Shown: one piece after another, positions 48,923 through 58,508 of the stretch | How positions within the stretch are numbered: the stretch's first letter is position 1 | Layout of the letters: every line of letters begins with the position of its first letter | Assembly: GCA_027019165.1 (NCBI GenBank) | Contig: JALUXC010000024.1 | Span: forward strand, 124,001-188,000 | Reading direction: 5' to 3' | Length of the DNA: 64,000 bases | From: Pseudophaeobacter sp. | GTDB lineage: Bacteria > Pseudomonadota > Alphaproteobacteria > Rhodobacterales > Rhodobacteraceae | The notes under the pieces: model-generated | Database searches by the model: none | Told to the model about the DNA's origin: nothing | Seen by the model: the letters and a program-made list of their open reading frames with translations, nothing else | Made by a program: the position numbers and the translations under genes

Positions 48923-51085
48923 ATGGACAGCCTCCGCCTTCCCCAGACCAAGGATGTGGTTCTGATCGGAGGCGGCCATGCCCATGCGCTGGTGCTTCTG
49001 AAATGGGCGATGCGGCCCTTGCCCGGTGCCCGTCTCACATTGATAAACCCAGGTCCAACGGCCCCATATTCAGGCATGCTTCCGGGTTTTGTGGCGGGCC
49101 ACTACGACCGCGACGATCTGGACATCGATCTGGTTCAACTCGCCCGCCATGCCGGTGCCCGCATTGTCATAGGAGCTGCAGAGGGGCTGGATCTGGAAAC
49201 GCGGACCGTGCGCGTGAGCGGGCGACCGGATGTGAGGTTCGACGTGGCCTCTATCGATGTCGGCATCACCTCCGAGATGCCAGACCTGCCCGGCTTTGCG
49301 GACCATGCCATCCCGGCAAAACCGCTTGGTCCCTTTGCGGAGAAATGGGCTGCATTCCTCCATGGAGACGGTCCCGCGCGGATCTCGGTGATTGGTGGCG
49401 GCGTTGCAGGCGCAGAGCTCGTGCTGGCCATGGCGCACGCTCTGCGCGGCCAGGGACGATTGCAGCAAGCAACCCTGATCGACAGCGGGGCGGTCCTGGG
49501 CACGGCAAGCGCTGGTGTCCGGGACCGCTTGCGGCGCGCCTTTTCCGAAATGGGCGTGACATTGATCGAAAACGCATCGGTTGCCAGCGTTCACTCGGAT
49601 CATGTGAAACTGGACGGTGGCCGCGAGGTTCTTTCAGACTTTACAATCGGGACAGCCGGAGCGCGTCCTCATGACTGGCTGGCGGGCAGCGGACTTGACT
49701 TAAACGAAGGGTTCGTGACGGTTTCGGACCGTCTGCAAACCTCGGACCCTGCGATCTTTGCCACCGGGGATTGCGCGCATCTGGGGTATGACCCCCGCCC
49801 CAAGGCCGGCGTTTACGCGGTAAGACAGGCTCCGATCCTGCTCCACAACCTGCGTGCCTCGATCTCCGGCGATCCGATGCGGCGCTACAGGCCGCAAAAA
49901 GACTATTTGAAGCTTATCTCAATGGGTGGAAAAGAGGCATTGGGCGAACGCTTTGGAATGCTTTTTGCCGGAAAGACGGTCTGGCGCTGGAAGGACCGGA
50001 TCGACCAGAGCTTCATGGAGCAATTTCGTTCCCTTCCCGAAATGGACACTCCGGATCTGCCCGCAGAACATACCGTGGACCTGCCAGAGGTGTTGGGTGA
50101 CAAACCCATGTGCGGCGGCTGCGGCGCCAAGGCCGGGCGCCGTGCCCTACGCGCCGTATTGGCGGATGCGCCGGGCAGCACACGGGGGGATATCACCCCG
50201 CTGCCGGGGGACGATGCGGCGCTTTTGACCATGGGGGAGACCCGCCAGGTTATCAGCACCGATCATTTGCGCGCCTTCACGCTCGACCCCTATGTGATGG
50301 CCCGCATTGCCGCGATTCACGCGCTGGGGGATATCTGGGCCATGGGAGCGATGCCGCAGGCAGCCACGGCCAACCTGATCCTGCCACGCCTTGCGCCAGC
50401 CCTGCAACAACGCACCCTGACCGAGATCATGAGCGCCGCCCGCAGCGTGATGGGAGAGGCCGGCGCAGAGATCGTTGGCGGCCATACCTCGCTGGGAGAC
50501 GAATTGACCGTCGGATTCACTGTCACGGGCCTATGCAAACGCGATCCGGTGACGCTCGCAGGCGCGCTTCCCGGTGATGCGCTGGTGCTGACCAAGCCGA
50601 TTGGCTCTGGCGTGATCATGGCCGCTGAAATGGCTGCAAAGGCAAAAGGCGCATGGGTTGCCGCAGCGCTGGATCAGATGCAGCGCTCCCAGGCCCTGCC
50701 CTCGCAGGTTCTGGCGCCGGATGCCCATGCGATGACCGATGTCACGGGCTTTGGCCTTGCGGGGCACCTTTTGGGCATATGCGAAGCCTCACAAGTCAGC
50801 GCAGAAATTGATTTTGCCGCCATCCCCCTGATGAAAGGCGCGGCGGTTCTCGCCGAAAACGGCGTGCGCTCCTCGCTGTTCCCGGAAAACGCGGCGCTCT
50901 TGCCAGAATGGCAAACCTCCGGTGCGCAGGAGCTGCTGTTCGACCCGCAGACCGCAGGGGGCCTATTGGCCGCCCTGCCCGTCGACAAGGCGAAGGCTGC
51001 GGTCAAAACCCTGCAAGAGGCCGGCCATGGGGCTGCAGTGATCGGGCAAATCACAAAGGGCGAAGGGCAAATCGTCCTGCGCTAG
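48923..51085 (+). CDS. selD: FAD oxidoreductase-SelD fusion (selenophosphate synthetase)
   Basis: The 720-aa protein has an N-terminal NDH-2-like pyridine nucleotide-disulfide oxidoreductase domain (about residues 1-385; FAD site VVLIGGGHAHALVLL, second fold ISVIGGGVAGAELVLA, ATGDCAHL) fused to a full SelD (about 390-720). SelD motifs are C397-G-G-C400-G-A-K403 with the catalytic Cys and Lys, LPGDDAAL, DIWAMGAMP, VGGHTS and MTDVTGFGLAGHLLG. SelD makes selenophosphate from selenide and ATP. The oxidoreductase part may supply reduced selenium (inference; this fusion is known in several bacteria). The 3' end overlaps convergent mnmH by 4 bp. Confidence 0.95.
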   Translation: MDSLRLPQTKDVVLIGGGHAHALVLLKWAMRPLPGARLTLINPGPTAPYSGMLPGFVAGHYDRDDLDIDLVQLARHAGARIVIGAAEGLDLETRTVRVSGRPDVRFDVASIDVGITSEMPDLPGFADHAIPAKPLGPFAEKWAAFLHGDGPARISVIGGGVAGAELVLAMAHALRGQGRLQQATLIDSGAVLGTASAGVRDRLRRAFSEMGVTLIENASVASVHSDHVKLDGGREVLSDFTIGTAGARPHDWLAGSGLDLNEGFVTVSDRLQTSDPAIFATGDCAHLGYDPRPKAGVYAVRQAPILLHNLRASISGDPMRRYRPQKDYLKLISMGGKEALGERFGMLFAGKTVWRWKDRIDQSFMEQFRSLPEMDTPDLPAEHTVDLPEVLGDKPMCGGCGAKAGRRALRAVLADAPGSTRGDITPLPGDDAALLTMGETRQVISTDHLRAFTLDPYVMARIAAIHALGDIWAMGAMPQAATANLILPRLAPALQQRTLTEIMSAARSVMGEAGAEIVGGHTSLGDELTVGFTVTGLCKRDPVTLAGALPGDALVLTKPIGSGVIMAAEMAAKAKGAWVAAALDQMQRSQALPSQVLAPDAHAMTDVTGFGLAGHLLGICEASQVSAEIDFAAIPLMKGAAVLAENGVRSSLFPENAALLPEWQTSGAQELLFDPQTAGGLLAALPVDKAKAAVKTLQEAGHGAAVIGQITKGEGQIVLR

Positions 51086-52149
51086 TACGATCCCGAACCG
51101 AGTTTTTCGAGCTGTTGACAGATCTTGGATGCTGCAACCTTCAGTGCGTCACTCTCCAGCCGCTCCAACGTGACGGAGGCCATTACCCTTGCCCCGATGT
51201 TGCGACGCGAGGTTTGATAGGCGGGATCATAGTGATCGACCATGAGGGCCTCGGCCAGCCCTGCCATATCCCCTGCGCCGATCATTGCGATCCATCCATC
51301 GACCACCGCGTTTGACCGGTGTACCCGCAGGCGATTGAGCGTCTGCGCGAGCGCATCCTGCTGTGGCAGAGTGTTTCCATACCTGTCCAGCAGATATCTG
51401 CAGCGCGCCTCAAGTGGAGCCGAGACCTCGATCCGGGGCGCGCCTTTCATCAGGCTCCACAGGCTTGGCGGGATGATGCGCGCGCCGATCTTGCTGGATT
51501 CCGCCTCAACCAGAACCGGGCGAGAAGGATCAAGCCGCACAAGCGCCCCAGCGAGCCGGGACTCAAACGCCTTTTGGCTGGGTTGATCGCCAGGCATGTC
51601 CCCCAGCAGAGATCCGCGATGGTTTGCAAGCCCTTCAAGATCCAGCACTTGACCGCCCGCGTCAGCCACATGCTGCAACAGGGCCGTCTTTGCCGTGCCC
51701 GTATAGCCATCCAACAAAACCAACCGGAAAGGGAGCTCGGTTTCATAGAGCATCGCGTGGACCAGGCGACGGTAGGACTGATAGCCGCCTTTTACGACTT
51801 CGGCCCGCCAGCCGATTTGCTGCAGAAGATAGGTAAAGCTTCCGGAGCGTTGACCGCCCCGCCAGCAATAGACCAGCGGACGCCAGCCGCCCTCGTGCTG
51901 GCTGAGGGTTTGTTCGATATGATGGGCCGCATTGCGAAACACCATCGCCGCGCCGATCTTGCGGGCCAGAAACGGGCTTTGCTGCACATAGATGGTGCCC
52001 ACTTTGGCGCGTTCCTCATTGCTGAGAACAGGCAGGTTGATCGCACCGGGCACGTGATCCTCGGCGAATTCCGCGGGACTGCGGACATCGATTACCGTGT
52101 CGTGCCCATGATCAAACATGTCTTGCAAGGAAGAAAAAACGAGTGCCAT
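51082..52149 (-). CDS. mnmH: tRNA 2-selenouridine synthase
   Basis: The 355-aa protein (also called SelU or YbbB) has a rhodanese domain with active Cys95 (VYCWRGGQRSG) and a P-loop region (GYTGTAKT, about residues 148-155). It replaces sulfur by selenium in 2-thiouridine at the wobble position of Lys, Glu and Gln tRNAs, using selenophosphate from SelD. It is convergent with selD, a common pairing. selA, selB and tRNA-Sec were not seen in the window, so selenium use may be limited to tRNA. Confidence 0.96.
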   Translation of the reverse strand: MALVFSSLQDMFDHGHDTVIDVRSPAEFAEDHVPGAINLPVLSNEERAKVGTIYVQQSPFLARKIGAAMVFRNAAHHIEQTLSQHEGGWRPLVYCWRGGQRSGSFTYLLQQIGWRAEVVKGGYQSYRRLVHAMLYETELPFRLVLLDGYTGTAKTALLQHVADAGGQVLDLEGLANHRGSLLGDMPGDQPSQKAFESRLAGALVRLDPSRPVLVEAESSKIGARIIPPSLWSLMKGAPRIEVSAPLEARCRYLLDRYGNTLPQQDALAQTLNRLRVHRSNAVVDGWIAMIGAGDMAGLAEALMVDHYDPAYQTSRRNIGARVMASVTLERLESDALKVAASKICQQLEKLGSGSY

Positions 52150-52305
52150 GCGTCATGATCTAACCCGACAGCAAACGCAGGAAAAGCTGCAAATGCGCAC
52201 ACTGCCGCTGACCTGCGACATCGGACAATATGGTCATTTAGGAGTTTTGCGACTACTTTCTCCAAACGCGAAACGAACCCTCACCCCGACCTGTGGACAA
52301 CCTCA

Positions 52306-52803
52306 ATGACAGCCCATGATACGGACAGCTACGACTTGGATCTTTACCGGTTCCCCGGTCACCTGATCCGTCGTCTGCAACAAATCTCGGTCGCACAGTT
52401 TGCAGAAATGATGTCGGCTCACAGCATTGATCTGACCCCGGTTCAATACGCTGCGCTCAAGGCGGTCCAGGCGAATCCGGGGGTGGATCAAGCCTCGGTC
52501 GCCGGGCTGATTGCCTATGACAAAGCCACGCTTGGCAAAGTAATTGACCGGCTCGAGGCCAAGGCACTCGTCGATCGCAGTGTCAGCCTCAAGGACCGGC
52601 GCGCCAGACAATTGCAGCTGACTGAGGCCGGCGAGGCGGTTCTCGCCAAGGTTCAGCCCCTGGTCGATGCGGTTCAAGGCGAGATTCTGACAGGTCTTTC
52701 AAAAGAAGAGCAGGACCAATTTCTGGCCCTGCTGCAAAAGGCGACCTCTGCCGGCAATGACCGAAGCCGTGCGCCTCTGCGCCGCCCGTCCCGCAAAAGC
52801 TGA
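52306..52803 (+). CDS. MarR-family transcriptional regulator
   Basis: The 165-aa winged-helix protein has DLTPVQYAALKAVQANPGVDQASVAGLIAYDKATLGKVIDRLEAKALVDRSVSLKDRRARQLQLT across residues 42-108, the MarR core with the DRR wing motif. It may respond to an aromatic or other small ligand. It is divergent from mnmH (156 bp) and convergent with the ectoine operon, so its target is not clear from context. The C-terminus is Arg/Ser-rich. Confidence 0.9.
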   Translation: MTAHDTDSYDLDLYRFPGHLIRRLQQISVAQFAEMMSAHSIDLTPVQYAALKAVQANPGVDQASVAGLIAYDKATLGKVIDRLEAKALVDRSVSLKDRRARQLQLTEAGEAVLAKVQPLVDAVQGEILTGLSKEEQDQFLALLQKATSAGNDRSRAPLRRPSRKS

Positions 52804-52833
52804 GCAGGCGACCTAAGGTCTGGAGCCGACTGG

Positions 52834-54252
52834 TCAGGCGGCCATGCGTGTTTCAGCTTGAGGCGCGCCGAAAAACTCGTCATGCAGCAAGGCAATCGCC
52901 TTATCCTTGTCCTCGCGCCGCAGGATGAACTGCGTGTCCACATTGCGCGGCCCCTGTGTCGCACCGCGTGGCAGGATACCATCTTGCGCAAAGGCACTCA
53001 TGCCACGTGCCAGCACATGAAGGCCGCTGAGGTCACGCCCCACCACGGAAATCAGAGACAGTTTCTCGCTGTTGATCTCTGCCTGCGGGTAGCGCGCCGA
53101 CAGATCCGCCTCGACCCGGCGCATCGATTTGAGCGAGGCATCCAGATAGTGGGTCACCGTATTGGCATTGGTCACTTTCGAGACAATCCGCACATTGTGG
53201 CGGGTCAGGATCTCGAGCACCGCGGCGTCATAGCCTTTGACGCCAACCATGTCCTGTTCGAACAGCTCAAGCGCGATGATATCAAGGCCTGTAACAATCT
53301 CTGCCGCCGGTTTGTCTGCGGGCTGATCATCGATGATGGTGCCAGGATCTTCGGGTTCGAAACAGTTGGTCACCCGCAGGGGCACGCCCGACTGGCGCAG
53401 CGTTTTCGCCGCTGAAGGGTGGATTGCCTCCATGCCGAGGTTCGCCATCTGGTCTGCAACGTCATAGTTGGTGTGGCCCAGTTTGCGCGCATTGCCTTCG
53501 CCGACCAGCTTGGGATCGGCCGAGGACAGATGGAATTCCTTGTGAATGATCGCCTCGCGCGCGCCGGTCTGGGCGGCAAGTTGCGAGAAGGTCACCTCGG
53601 AATAGCCCCGGTCGAATTCGCGCATGAGGCCTTCGGCGCATTGCGCATAACCGGTGACGATCGGCATTTCCGTCGCCGGGTCGATCCCCTCCATGCCCGA
53701 TTCAATGCGCGCCTCAAGCGACAGATCCGCGTCGCCGCGCCAGCCGGAAAGGTCCACCAGCCGCGCGTTTACACCGGCGCGCTGCAGCATCAGAACCGCA
53801 ACCAGCGCCGAATGCGCCTCGCCCAGGCCCGAGAGCAGCTCGCGGATCTGCAGCAGGTGCGTGTCGAGCCGGAAATGCCCGTAGGAACACAGGCGCTGCA
53901 GATCGATCAGGCAGTTGCGCGCTCCTTCGATACGCTCCTGCACAAAGGCAGTGGCTTGGTCGATGTCGCCCTGATGGTCAAGCACGGCCTCATGGGCGGC
54001 GATCATCGCAGCAGAAGTCTCGTTCAGCGCACCCAGCCAGCCGTGATCGTCCTCAGCATTGGCAAAGCGGGCGTAGACACCGGGCGCGCCCGTTTTCTTG
54101 TGCTCAAGCAGGAGGTTGGTGATGCCGCCAAAGGCAGAGACGACAAAGATCCGGCCGTATTCCGCTTTGCCCTGCTTCATGAAGAGCGTTTCGCACAGTT
54201 CATTCAGGCGGGACATGGACGTCCCGCCGATCTTTTCTACAGTATGGGTCAT
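52834..54252 (-). CDS. ask: Ectoine-pathway aspartate kinase
   Basis: The 472-aa kinase begins KIGGTSMSRLNEL and contains the aspartokinase core (FVVSAFGGITNLLLEHK, LSGLGEAHSALVAVLM, GYAQCAEG) and C-terminal ACT domains (VSKVTNANTVTHYLDASL, LSLISVVGRDLSGLHVLARG). It is of the Ask_Ect type found in ect operons, thought to be less feedback-inhibited than the biosynthetic LysC. It feeds aspartyl phosphate to ectoine synthesis. It is 3 bp after ectC. Confidence 0.95.
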   Translation of the reverse strand: MTHTVEKIGGTSMSRLNELCETLFMKQGKAEYGRIFVVSAFGGITNLLLEHKKTGAPGVYARFANAEDDHGWLGALNETSAAMIAAHEAVLDHQGDIDQATAFVQERIEGARNCLIDLQRLCSYGHFRLDTHLLQIRELLSGLGEAHSALVAVLMLQRAGVNARLVDLSGWRGDADLSLEARIESGMEGIDPATEMPIVTGYAQCAEGLMREFDRGYSEVTFSQLAAQTGAREAIIHKEFHLSSADPKLVGEGNARKLGHTNYDVADQMANLGMEAIHPSAAKTLRQSGVPLRVTNCFEPEDPGTIIDDQPADKPAAEIVTGLDIIALELFEQDMVGVKGYDAAVLEILTRHNVRIVSKVTNANTVTHYLDASLKSMRRVEADLSARYPQAEINSEKLSLISVVGRDLSGLHVLARGMSAFAQDGILPRGATQGPRNVDTQFILRREDKDKAIALLHDEFFGAPQAETRMAA

Positions 54253-54255
54253 GGC

Positions 54256-54657
54256 TTATGCCTCGACAGGCTCGGGTGCGGCGTAGGATCCATCTTCGCG
54301 GTGCACTTCGGTCCCCGTCACCGGCGGGTTAAAGCAGCAGGCCATCACCAGTTCTTCTTCGGCGCGCAGGACGTGACGGTCATGCTTGTCGAGCGCATAC
54401 ATGACGCCCGGACGGATCAGATGCGTCTCGCCGGTGGCCAGATCGGTGATCGATCCGGTGCCTTGCATGCAGTAGACGCTTTCGAAGTGGTTCTTGTACT
54501 CGAAGGTGTGCTCCGAACCCGCCTCCAGGAAGGTGATGTGGAAGGAGAACCCCATCTTGTCGTCGGCCAGCAGCATCCGCACGCTGGTCCACTTGGCATC
54601 GCTCACGACCCGGTCGCGCTGGTTTTTCAGGATATCATTGAAATCACGGACAATCAT
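54256..54657 (-). CDS. ectC: Ectoine synthase
   Basis: The 133-aa cupin protein ([67 protein letters not shown]) cyclises N-gamma-acetyl-diaminobutyrate to ectoine. The start at 54657 has GCGGAGTAAG upstream; it lies 4 bp after ectB. Confidence 0.98.
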   Translation of the reverse strand: MIVRDFNDILKNQRDRVVSDAKWTSVRMLLADDKMGFSFHITFLEAGSEHTFEYKNHFESVYCMQGTGSITDLATGETHLIRPGVMYALDKHDRHVLRAEEELVMACCFNPPVTGTEVHREDGSYAAPEPVEA

Positions 54658-54661
54658 GGTC

Positions 54662-55948
54662 TTACTCCGCTGCCACTTTGGTTGTTGCAAATACGCTGCG
54701 GGCCGCATCCGTCAGGATGGAAAGGCCAGCTGCCAGCTGCTCATCCGGGGTGGTGAGCGGCGCAAGGATCTTGACCACCTCGTCCTCGGGCCCGGAAGTT
54801 TCCACGATCAGACCGTTCTGGAACGCGCGCGCGCAGAGGTCCCCGGCCAGCTCGCCAGAGCCTACATCGACGCCGCGCATCATGCCGCGCCCCTTGAGGC
54901 GGGCGCCGGGCACCAAATCCGCAATCTCGTTCAGCGCCTCTTCGACCATCAGCGCACGGCGCGCAATGTCATGTTCGAAGGCTTTATCAGACCAGAACTT
55001 TTCCAGAGCCACCCGTGCAGTAACAAAGGCATGCGTGTTGCCGCGGAAGGTGCCGTTGTGTTCGGCCGGGCCCATCACGTCATATTCCGGCTTTACCAGA
55101 ACCAGCGCCATCGGCAGGCCAAAGCCCGACACCGATTTGGCAAGCGTCACAATGTCAGGGGTCACGCCCATCTCTTCAAAGGAGAAGAAGGTGCCGGTGC
55201 GTCCGCAGCCGGCCTGGATGTCATCGATGATCAACAGCGCGCCAGCCTCTTTCGCGAGCCGAGCGACACGGCGCACCCAGTCGGAGCTGGCCGCGTTGAG
55301 ACCGCCCTCTCCCTGCACGACCTCAAGAAGGATCGCAGCAGGCGCGTCGACGCCGGATGATGGATCGTTGAGCATCGCCTCAAGATAATCCGCTGTGTCG
55401 TTGCCTGCACCCATGTAACCATCAAAAGGAACGCGCGTCACATTGTTCAGGCCCACGCCTGCGCCGCCGCGGTGATAGCCATTGCCAGTCGCCGCCAAAG
55501 CGCCCTGTGTCACACCGTGAAAGCCATTGGTGAAGGCAATCACATTGGTCCGGCCTGTGGCCTTGCGCGCGATCTTCATCGCAGCTTCGACCGCATTGGC
55601 ACCCGTGGGACCGGTGAACATCAGCTTGTGGTCCATGCCACGGGGCTTGAGGATCACGTTCTCAAAGGTTTCAAGGAACGCAGCCTTGGTGTCGGTGTGC
55701 ATGTCTAGCCCATGGGCAACACCATCGGAATGGATGTGTTCGACAAGTGCCGCTTTCATGTCCGGGTCGTTGTGACCGTAGTTGAGCGACGAGCAGCCTG
55801 CGAGGAAATCAATGTAGCGCTGGCCGTCTTCGGCCACCATTTCTGACCCCGAAGCCGAGGCAAAGACGGTGTTGAAGCCCCGGCAATAGCTGCGCGCCTC
55901 GGACTCGCGGCGTTTGAAAATAGGAGTGATGGAGGTGTTCGTAGACAT
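54662..55948 (-). CDS. ectB: Diaminobutyrate-2-oxoglutarate transaminase
   Basis: The 428-aa PLP enzyme of class III has [55 protein letters not shown] and the PLP lysine in [18 protein letters not shown]. It forms L-2,4-diaminobutyrate from aspartate semialdehyde. Full length for EctB. It follows ectA by 66 bp. Confidence 0.98.
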   Translation of the reverse strand: MSTNTSITPIFKRRESEARSYCRGFNTVFASASGSEMVAEDGQRYIDFLAGCSSLNYGHNDPDMKAALVEHIHSDGVAHGLDMHTDTKAAFLETFENVILKPRGMDHKLMFTGPTGANAVEAAMKIARKATGRTNVIAFTNGFHGVTQGALAATGNGYHRGGAGVGLNNVTRVPFDGYMGAGNDTADYLEAMLNDPSSGVDAPAAILLEVVQGEGGLNAASSDWVRRVARLAKEAGALLIIDDIQAGCGRTGTFFSFEEMGVTPDIVTLAKSVSGFGLPMALVLVKPEYDVMGPAEHNGTFRGNTHAFVTARVALEKFWSDKAFEHDIARRALMVEEALNEIADLVPGARLKGRGMMRGVDVGSGELAGDLCARAFQNGLIVETSGPEDEVVKILAPLTTPDEQLAAGLSILTDAARSVFATTKVAAE

Positions 55949-56014
55949 ACGACCTCTTTCGCGTTTGTTTGATTTTGGGAGGAATGAAGGTGTGAAAACC
56001 TCTGGCAGCCGTGA

Positions 56015-56545
56015 TCAGGCGGCCAGCCGTGCCGGCTCTTGCAGAGCGATGGTGACGAGGTTTTCGGTCTTGTGCCGATCCTGGAAGTGCAGCGCCTGAG
56101 TGTAATAGGGCTGGATATCCATCTGGCTGTCTTGAAGCCTGGCAAATTTGCCGAAAAGCGCCCAGGAGGCCTCGTTGTCGGCCGTGATTGTCGTCTGGAT
56201 GCGTTTGACACTCCGGCAGGCCGCACGGCGCAGGATCGACTGCAGCATCAGCGCACCAAGACCGCGGCCACGGGCCTGCTCTGACACGGCAACCTGCCAG
56301 ACGAACAGCGTTTCGGGATCATTCGGCATCACATAGGCCGAGATCCAGCCCACCGCCTCGCCTGCCAATTCAGCGATGACGCAGGTATCGGCAAAGTGAT
56401 CGCATTGCAGCAGGTTGCAGTACATGGAGTTTTCATCCAGCGGACTGCAGCTGCGCACCAGCTCCCAGATACGCGCACCATCTTCAGAGGAAGGTGTGCG
56501 CAGGGCCGGAAGGGCAATCTGCCTCGGGTCAGCGGGGTTCTGCAT
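56015..56545 (-). CDS. ectA: Diaminobutyrate acetyltransferase
   Basis: The 176-aa GNAT enzyme (RIWELVRSCSPLDENSMYCNLLQCDHFADT, FVWQVAVSEQARGRGLGALMLQSIL, TTITADNEASWALFGKFA) acetylates diaminobutyrate. The start at 56545 has AGGAGATCAC upstream; an earlier ATG at 56584 is out of range of a ribosome site. It is the first gene of ectABC-ask and divergent from ectR. Confidence 0.97.
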   Translation of the reverse strand: MQNPADPRQIALPALRTPSSEDGARIWELVRSCSPLDENSMYCNLLQCDHFADTCVIAELAGEAVGWISAYVMPNDPETLFVWQVAVSEQARGRGLGALMLQSILRRAACRSVKRIQTTITADNEASWALFGKFARLQDSQMDIQPYYTQALHFQDRHKTENLVTIALQEPARLAA

Positions 56546-56709
56546 CGTAGTGATCTCCTTTCGCTTCGATGGGTGAAGTATCACGCCGCGCTACACATTT
56601 CAATAGTCAAAGCAACTTTTAGGTAACTGACCCCAAATATCGTCGCTTTCAGACTTTTCAAGCACGAAACCGACCTATTATTGCTTTAATCGACGAAGTG
56701 TATTTTGTT

Positions 56710-56738
56710 TTGATAGATGCGACACACTGCCATATACT
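56710..56738 (+). promoter_or_regulatory. Sigma-70 type promoter of ectR
   Basis: TTGATA (56710-56715) and TATACT (56733-56738) are separated by 17 bp, matching consensus at 4 and 5 of 6 positions. The ectR ATG is 27 bp downstream of the -10. Confidence 0.6.
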
Positions 56739-56764
56739 TCCGACGTCAAAGTAATGGAGACCTC

Positions 56765-57247
56765 ATGGACCGCATCGACAGTAGCCTGATCGCGCTCCGC
56801 CGTATTGTGCGGGCAACCGAATTGTTTGGGCGCGAGATTCGCCAGACCACCGGCGTGACGCCAGCCCAGTTTCGGGTGCTTCAGATCATCAGCGAACAGG
56901 GCTATGCCACGGCCAAGGCGATCTCTTTGCGGATGCGGGTTTCGCAGGGAACCATCACATCTCTGGTGGATAAACTGGTCCGCGACGGTCTGGTGGTGCG
57001 GGAAAAGTCCAACCAGGACCGCCGCCAGATCAACATCACCCTGACCGACAAGGGCAGCCAGATCCTGGCCGAAGCCCCTGATCCGCTGCAACAGCGCTTT
57101 GTGCGCAAGTTCAACGCGATGGAGGACTGGGAGCAGGCCATGCTGGTCGCCAGCCTGGAACGCGTCGCGGCAATGCTGGATGCGGACGAGATAGATGCCT
57201 CCCCTGTGCTGGCCACCGGTGACATAAAGCACGCCTCCGGCTTTTAG
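56765..57247 (+). CDS. ectR: EctR, MarR-family regulator of ectoine genes
   Basis: The 160-aa winged-helix protein (TGVTPAQFRVLQIISEQGYATAKAISLRMRVSQGTITSLVDKLVRDGLVVREKSNQDRRQINITLT across residues 31-95) is divergent from ectA with 219 bp between starts, the position of EctR1 in halophilic methylotrophs and other Proteobacteria, where it represses ectABC at low salt. The start at 56765 follows GGAGACCTC. Confidence 0.9.
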   Translation: MDRIDSSLIALRRIVRATELFGREIRQTTGVTPAQFRVLQIISEQGYATAKAISLRMRVSQGTITSLVDKLVRDGLVVREKSNQDRRQINITLTDKGSQILAEAPDPLQQRFVRKFNAMEDWEQAMLVASLERVAAMLDADEIDASPVLATGDIKHASGF

Positions 57248-57386
57248 CGGGAAATATTCCCTAACAAAACAAATACATACGATAAAAATGTAAAAAACAT
57301 TCACATGCACTCTTGCGCAGAGGGGCCTCACTCTCAATATTGAGGATGTAAAAGAGATTTACATCAACCCGCAACCGGAGGTCCCG

Positions 57387-57839
57387 ATGACGAGTTATAC
57401 CCCAACCGCAACTGCCCCCCATGCCCCGGGCCATCCGCAGGGGTGGTTCTCGCGCAGCGAAGCCTGGCTCGACAGCAAAGGCAAAGGCGCATGGATTGCC
57501 GCCATGGTGCTTGGCTTTGTCTTCTTCTGGCCGATTGGCCTCGCCCTTCTGTTCTACATGATCTGGAGCAAACGCATGTTCAACAAATCCTGCCGCAGCC
57601 GCAAATCCTGGTCCCACCACGGCATGTCCGCCATGAGGTCCAGCGGAAACAGCGCCTTTGACGCCTACAAGGCCGACACGCTGCGTCGCCTCGAACAGGA
57701 GCAGGATGACTTCAACGCCTTCCTGCAGCGCCTGCGCGAAGCCAAGGACAAGGCGGAATTCGACGAGTTCATGGAGCAGCGTGCCGCCGCTGCCGCCGAA
57801 GAGGCTGACGAAACGGAACAAGACGCCAAAAGCGCCTGA
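57387..57839 (+). CDS. DUF2852 membrane protein
   Basis: The 150-aa protein has one membrane helix (about residues 35-62: GAWIAAMVLGFVFFWPIGLALLFYMI) and a C-terminal acidic coiled coil (FDAYKADTLRRLEQEQDDFNAFLQRLREAKDKAEFDEFMEQR, about 91-132). DUF2852 is common in Alphaproteobacteria; function unknown, and the coiled-coil suggests envelope or protein-protein contact. CGGAGGTCCCG precedes the start. An RDD protein follows 91 bp on. Confidence 0.85.
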   Translation: MTSYTPTATAPHAPGHPQGWFSRSEAWLDSKGKGAWIAAMVLGFVFFWPIGLALLFYMIWSKRMFNKSCRSRKSWSHHGMSAMRSSGNSAFDAYKADTLRRLEQEQDDFNAFLQRLREAKDKAEFDEFMEQRAAAAAEEADETEQDAKSA

Positions 57840-57930
57840 TCCCTCTGTTCCCTCCCTCGCCCTCATTTGGGCGGGGGCATTCCCTTATTACTTCAAATCT
57901 CCTAATCAACAGACATCACAGGATGCCCAG

Positions 57931-58371
57931 ATGACTGCCCTGCCCGACCCCGACTATCAATCCGAATTCTACGCTTCGGTGGCGCCCAAGCGCCTCTTGG
58001 CCTGGATGGTGGACAGCGTCGTCATCATTGCCTTGTGCGTCGCGACCGGGATCCTCACAGCCTTTATCGGCTTTTTTATCTGGCCGCTGCTCTACCTGAT
58101 GATCGGCTTTGCCTATCGCACCATCACCATTGCCAACGGGTCTGCCACCTGGGGCATGCGGTTTGCCGGGATTGAACTGCGAGATCTGTCCGGTCGGCGT
58201 CTTGATACCCAGATGGCCGCGCTTCACACTGGCGCCTATTCGCTGGCCCTGGCGGTACCCCCTTTGCAGATCGTGTCGATCATCATGATGATGACCTCTT
58301 CGCGCGGCCAGGGTTTGGGCGATGCGTTGTTGGGCACCGTCATGCTGAACCGGCGCAGCGGATTGCGCTAG
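57931..58371 (+). CDS. RDD-family membrane protein
   Basis: The 146-aa protein has the RDD domain (KRLLAWMVDSVVIIALC, GSATWGMRFAGIELRDLSGRRL, LGDALLGTVMLNR) with three membrane helices. RDD proteins are thought to act in ion or small-solute transport; the substrate is unknown. ATG at 57931 follows AGGATGCCC. A perfect 10-bp hairpin follows it (58419-58444). Confidence 0.85.
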   Translation: MTALPDPDYQSEFYASVAPKRLLAWMVDSVVIIALCVATGILTAFIGFFIWPLLYLMIGFAYRTITIANGSATWGMRFAGIELRDLSGRRLDTQMAALHTGAYSLALAVPPLQIVSIIMMMTSSRGQGLGDALLGTVMLNRRSGLR

Positions 58372-58418
58372 GCACCCTTCCATTGGGTCAGGAAACCAGT
58401 GTGAAACCATTTTTGTCT

Positions 58419-58444
58419 GACCACCCTTGGCGCAAAGGGTGGTC
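58419..58444 (+). terminator. Hairpin after the RDD gene
   Basis: GACCACCCTT (58419-58428) pairs perfectly with AAGGGTGGTC (58435-58444) around 6 nt. Only GTTGCTAT follows, so the T-run is poor. Confidence 0.5.
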
Positions 58445-58508
58445 GTTGCTATCCTCAAGGCCAAGACATTCTCGTTTGTACATCCGTTCTGGACCTTAGC
58501 CCCTCTTC

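Noticed and set aside
48923-51085. selD itself as a selenoprotein with in-frame TGA
   Set aside because: The catalytic position is an ordinary cysteine codon (TGC at 50120-50122); no in-frame TGA is present.
57840-57930. Hairpin CGCCC/GGGCG after the DUF2852 gene as a terminator
   Set aside because: Stem of only 5 bp and no T-run.
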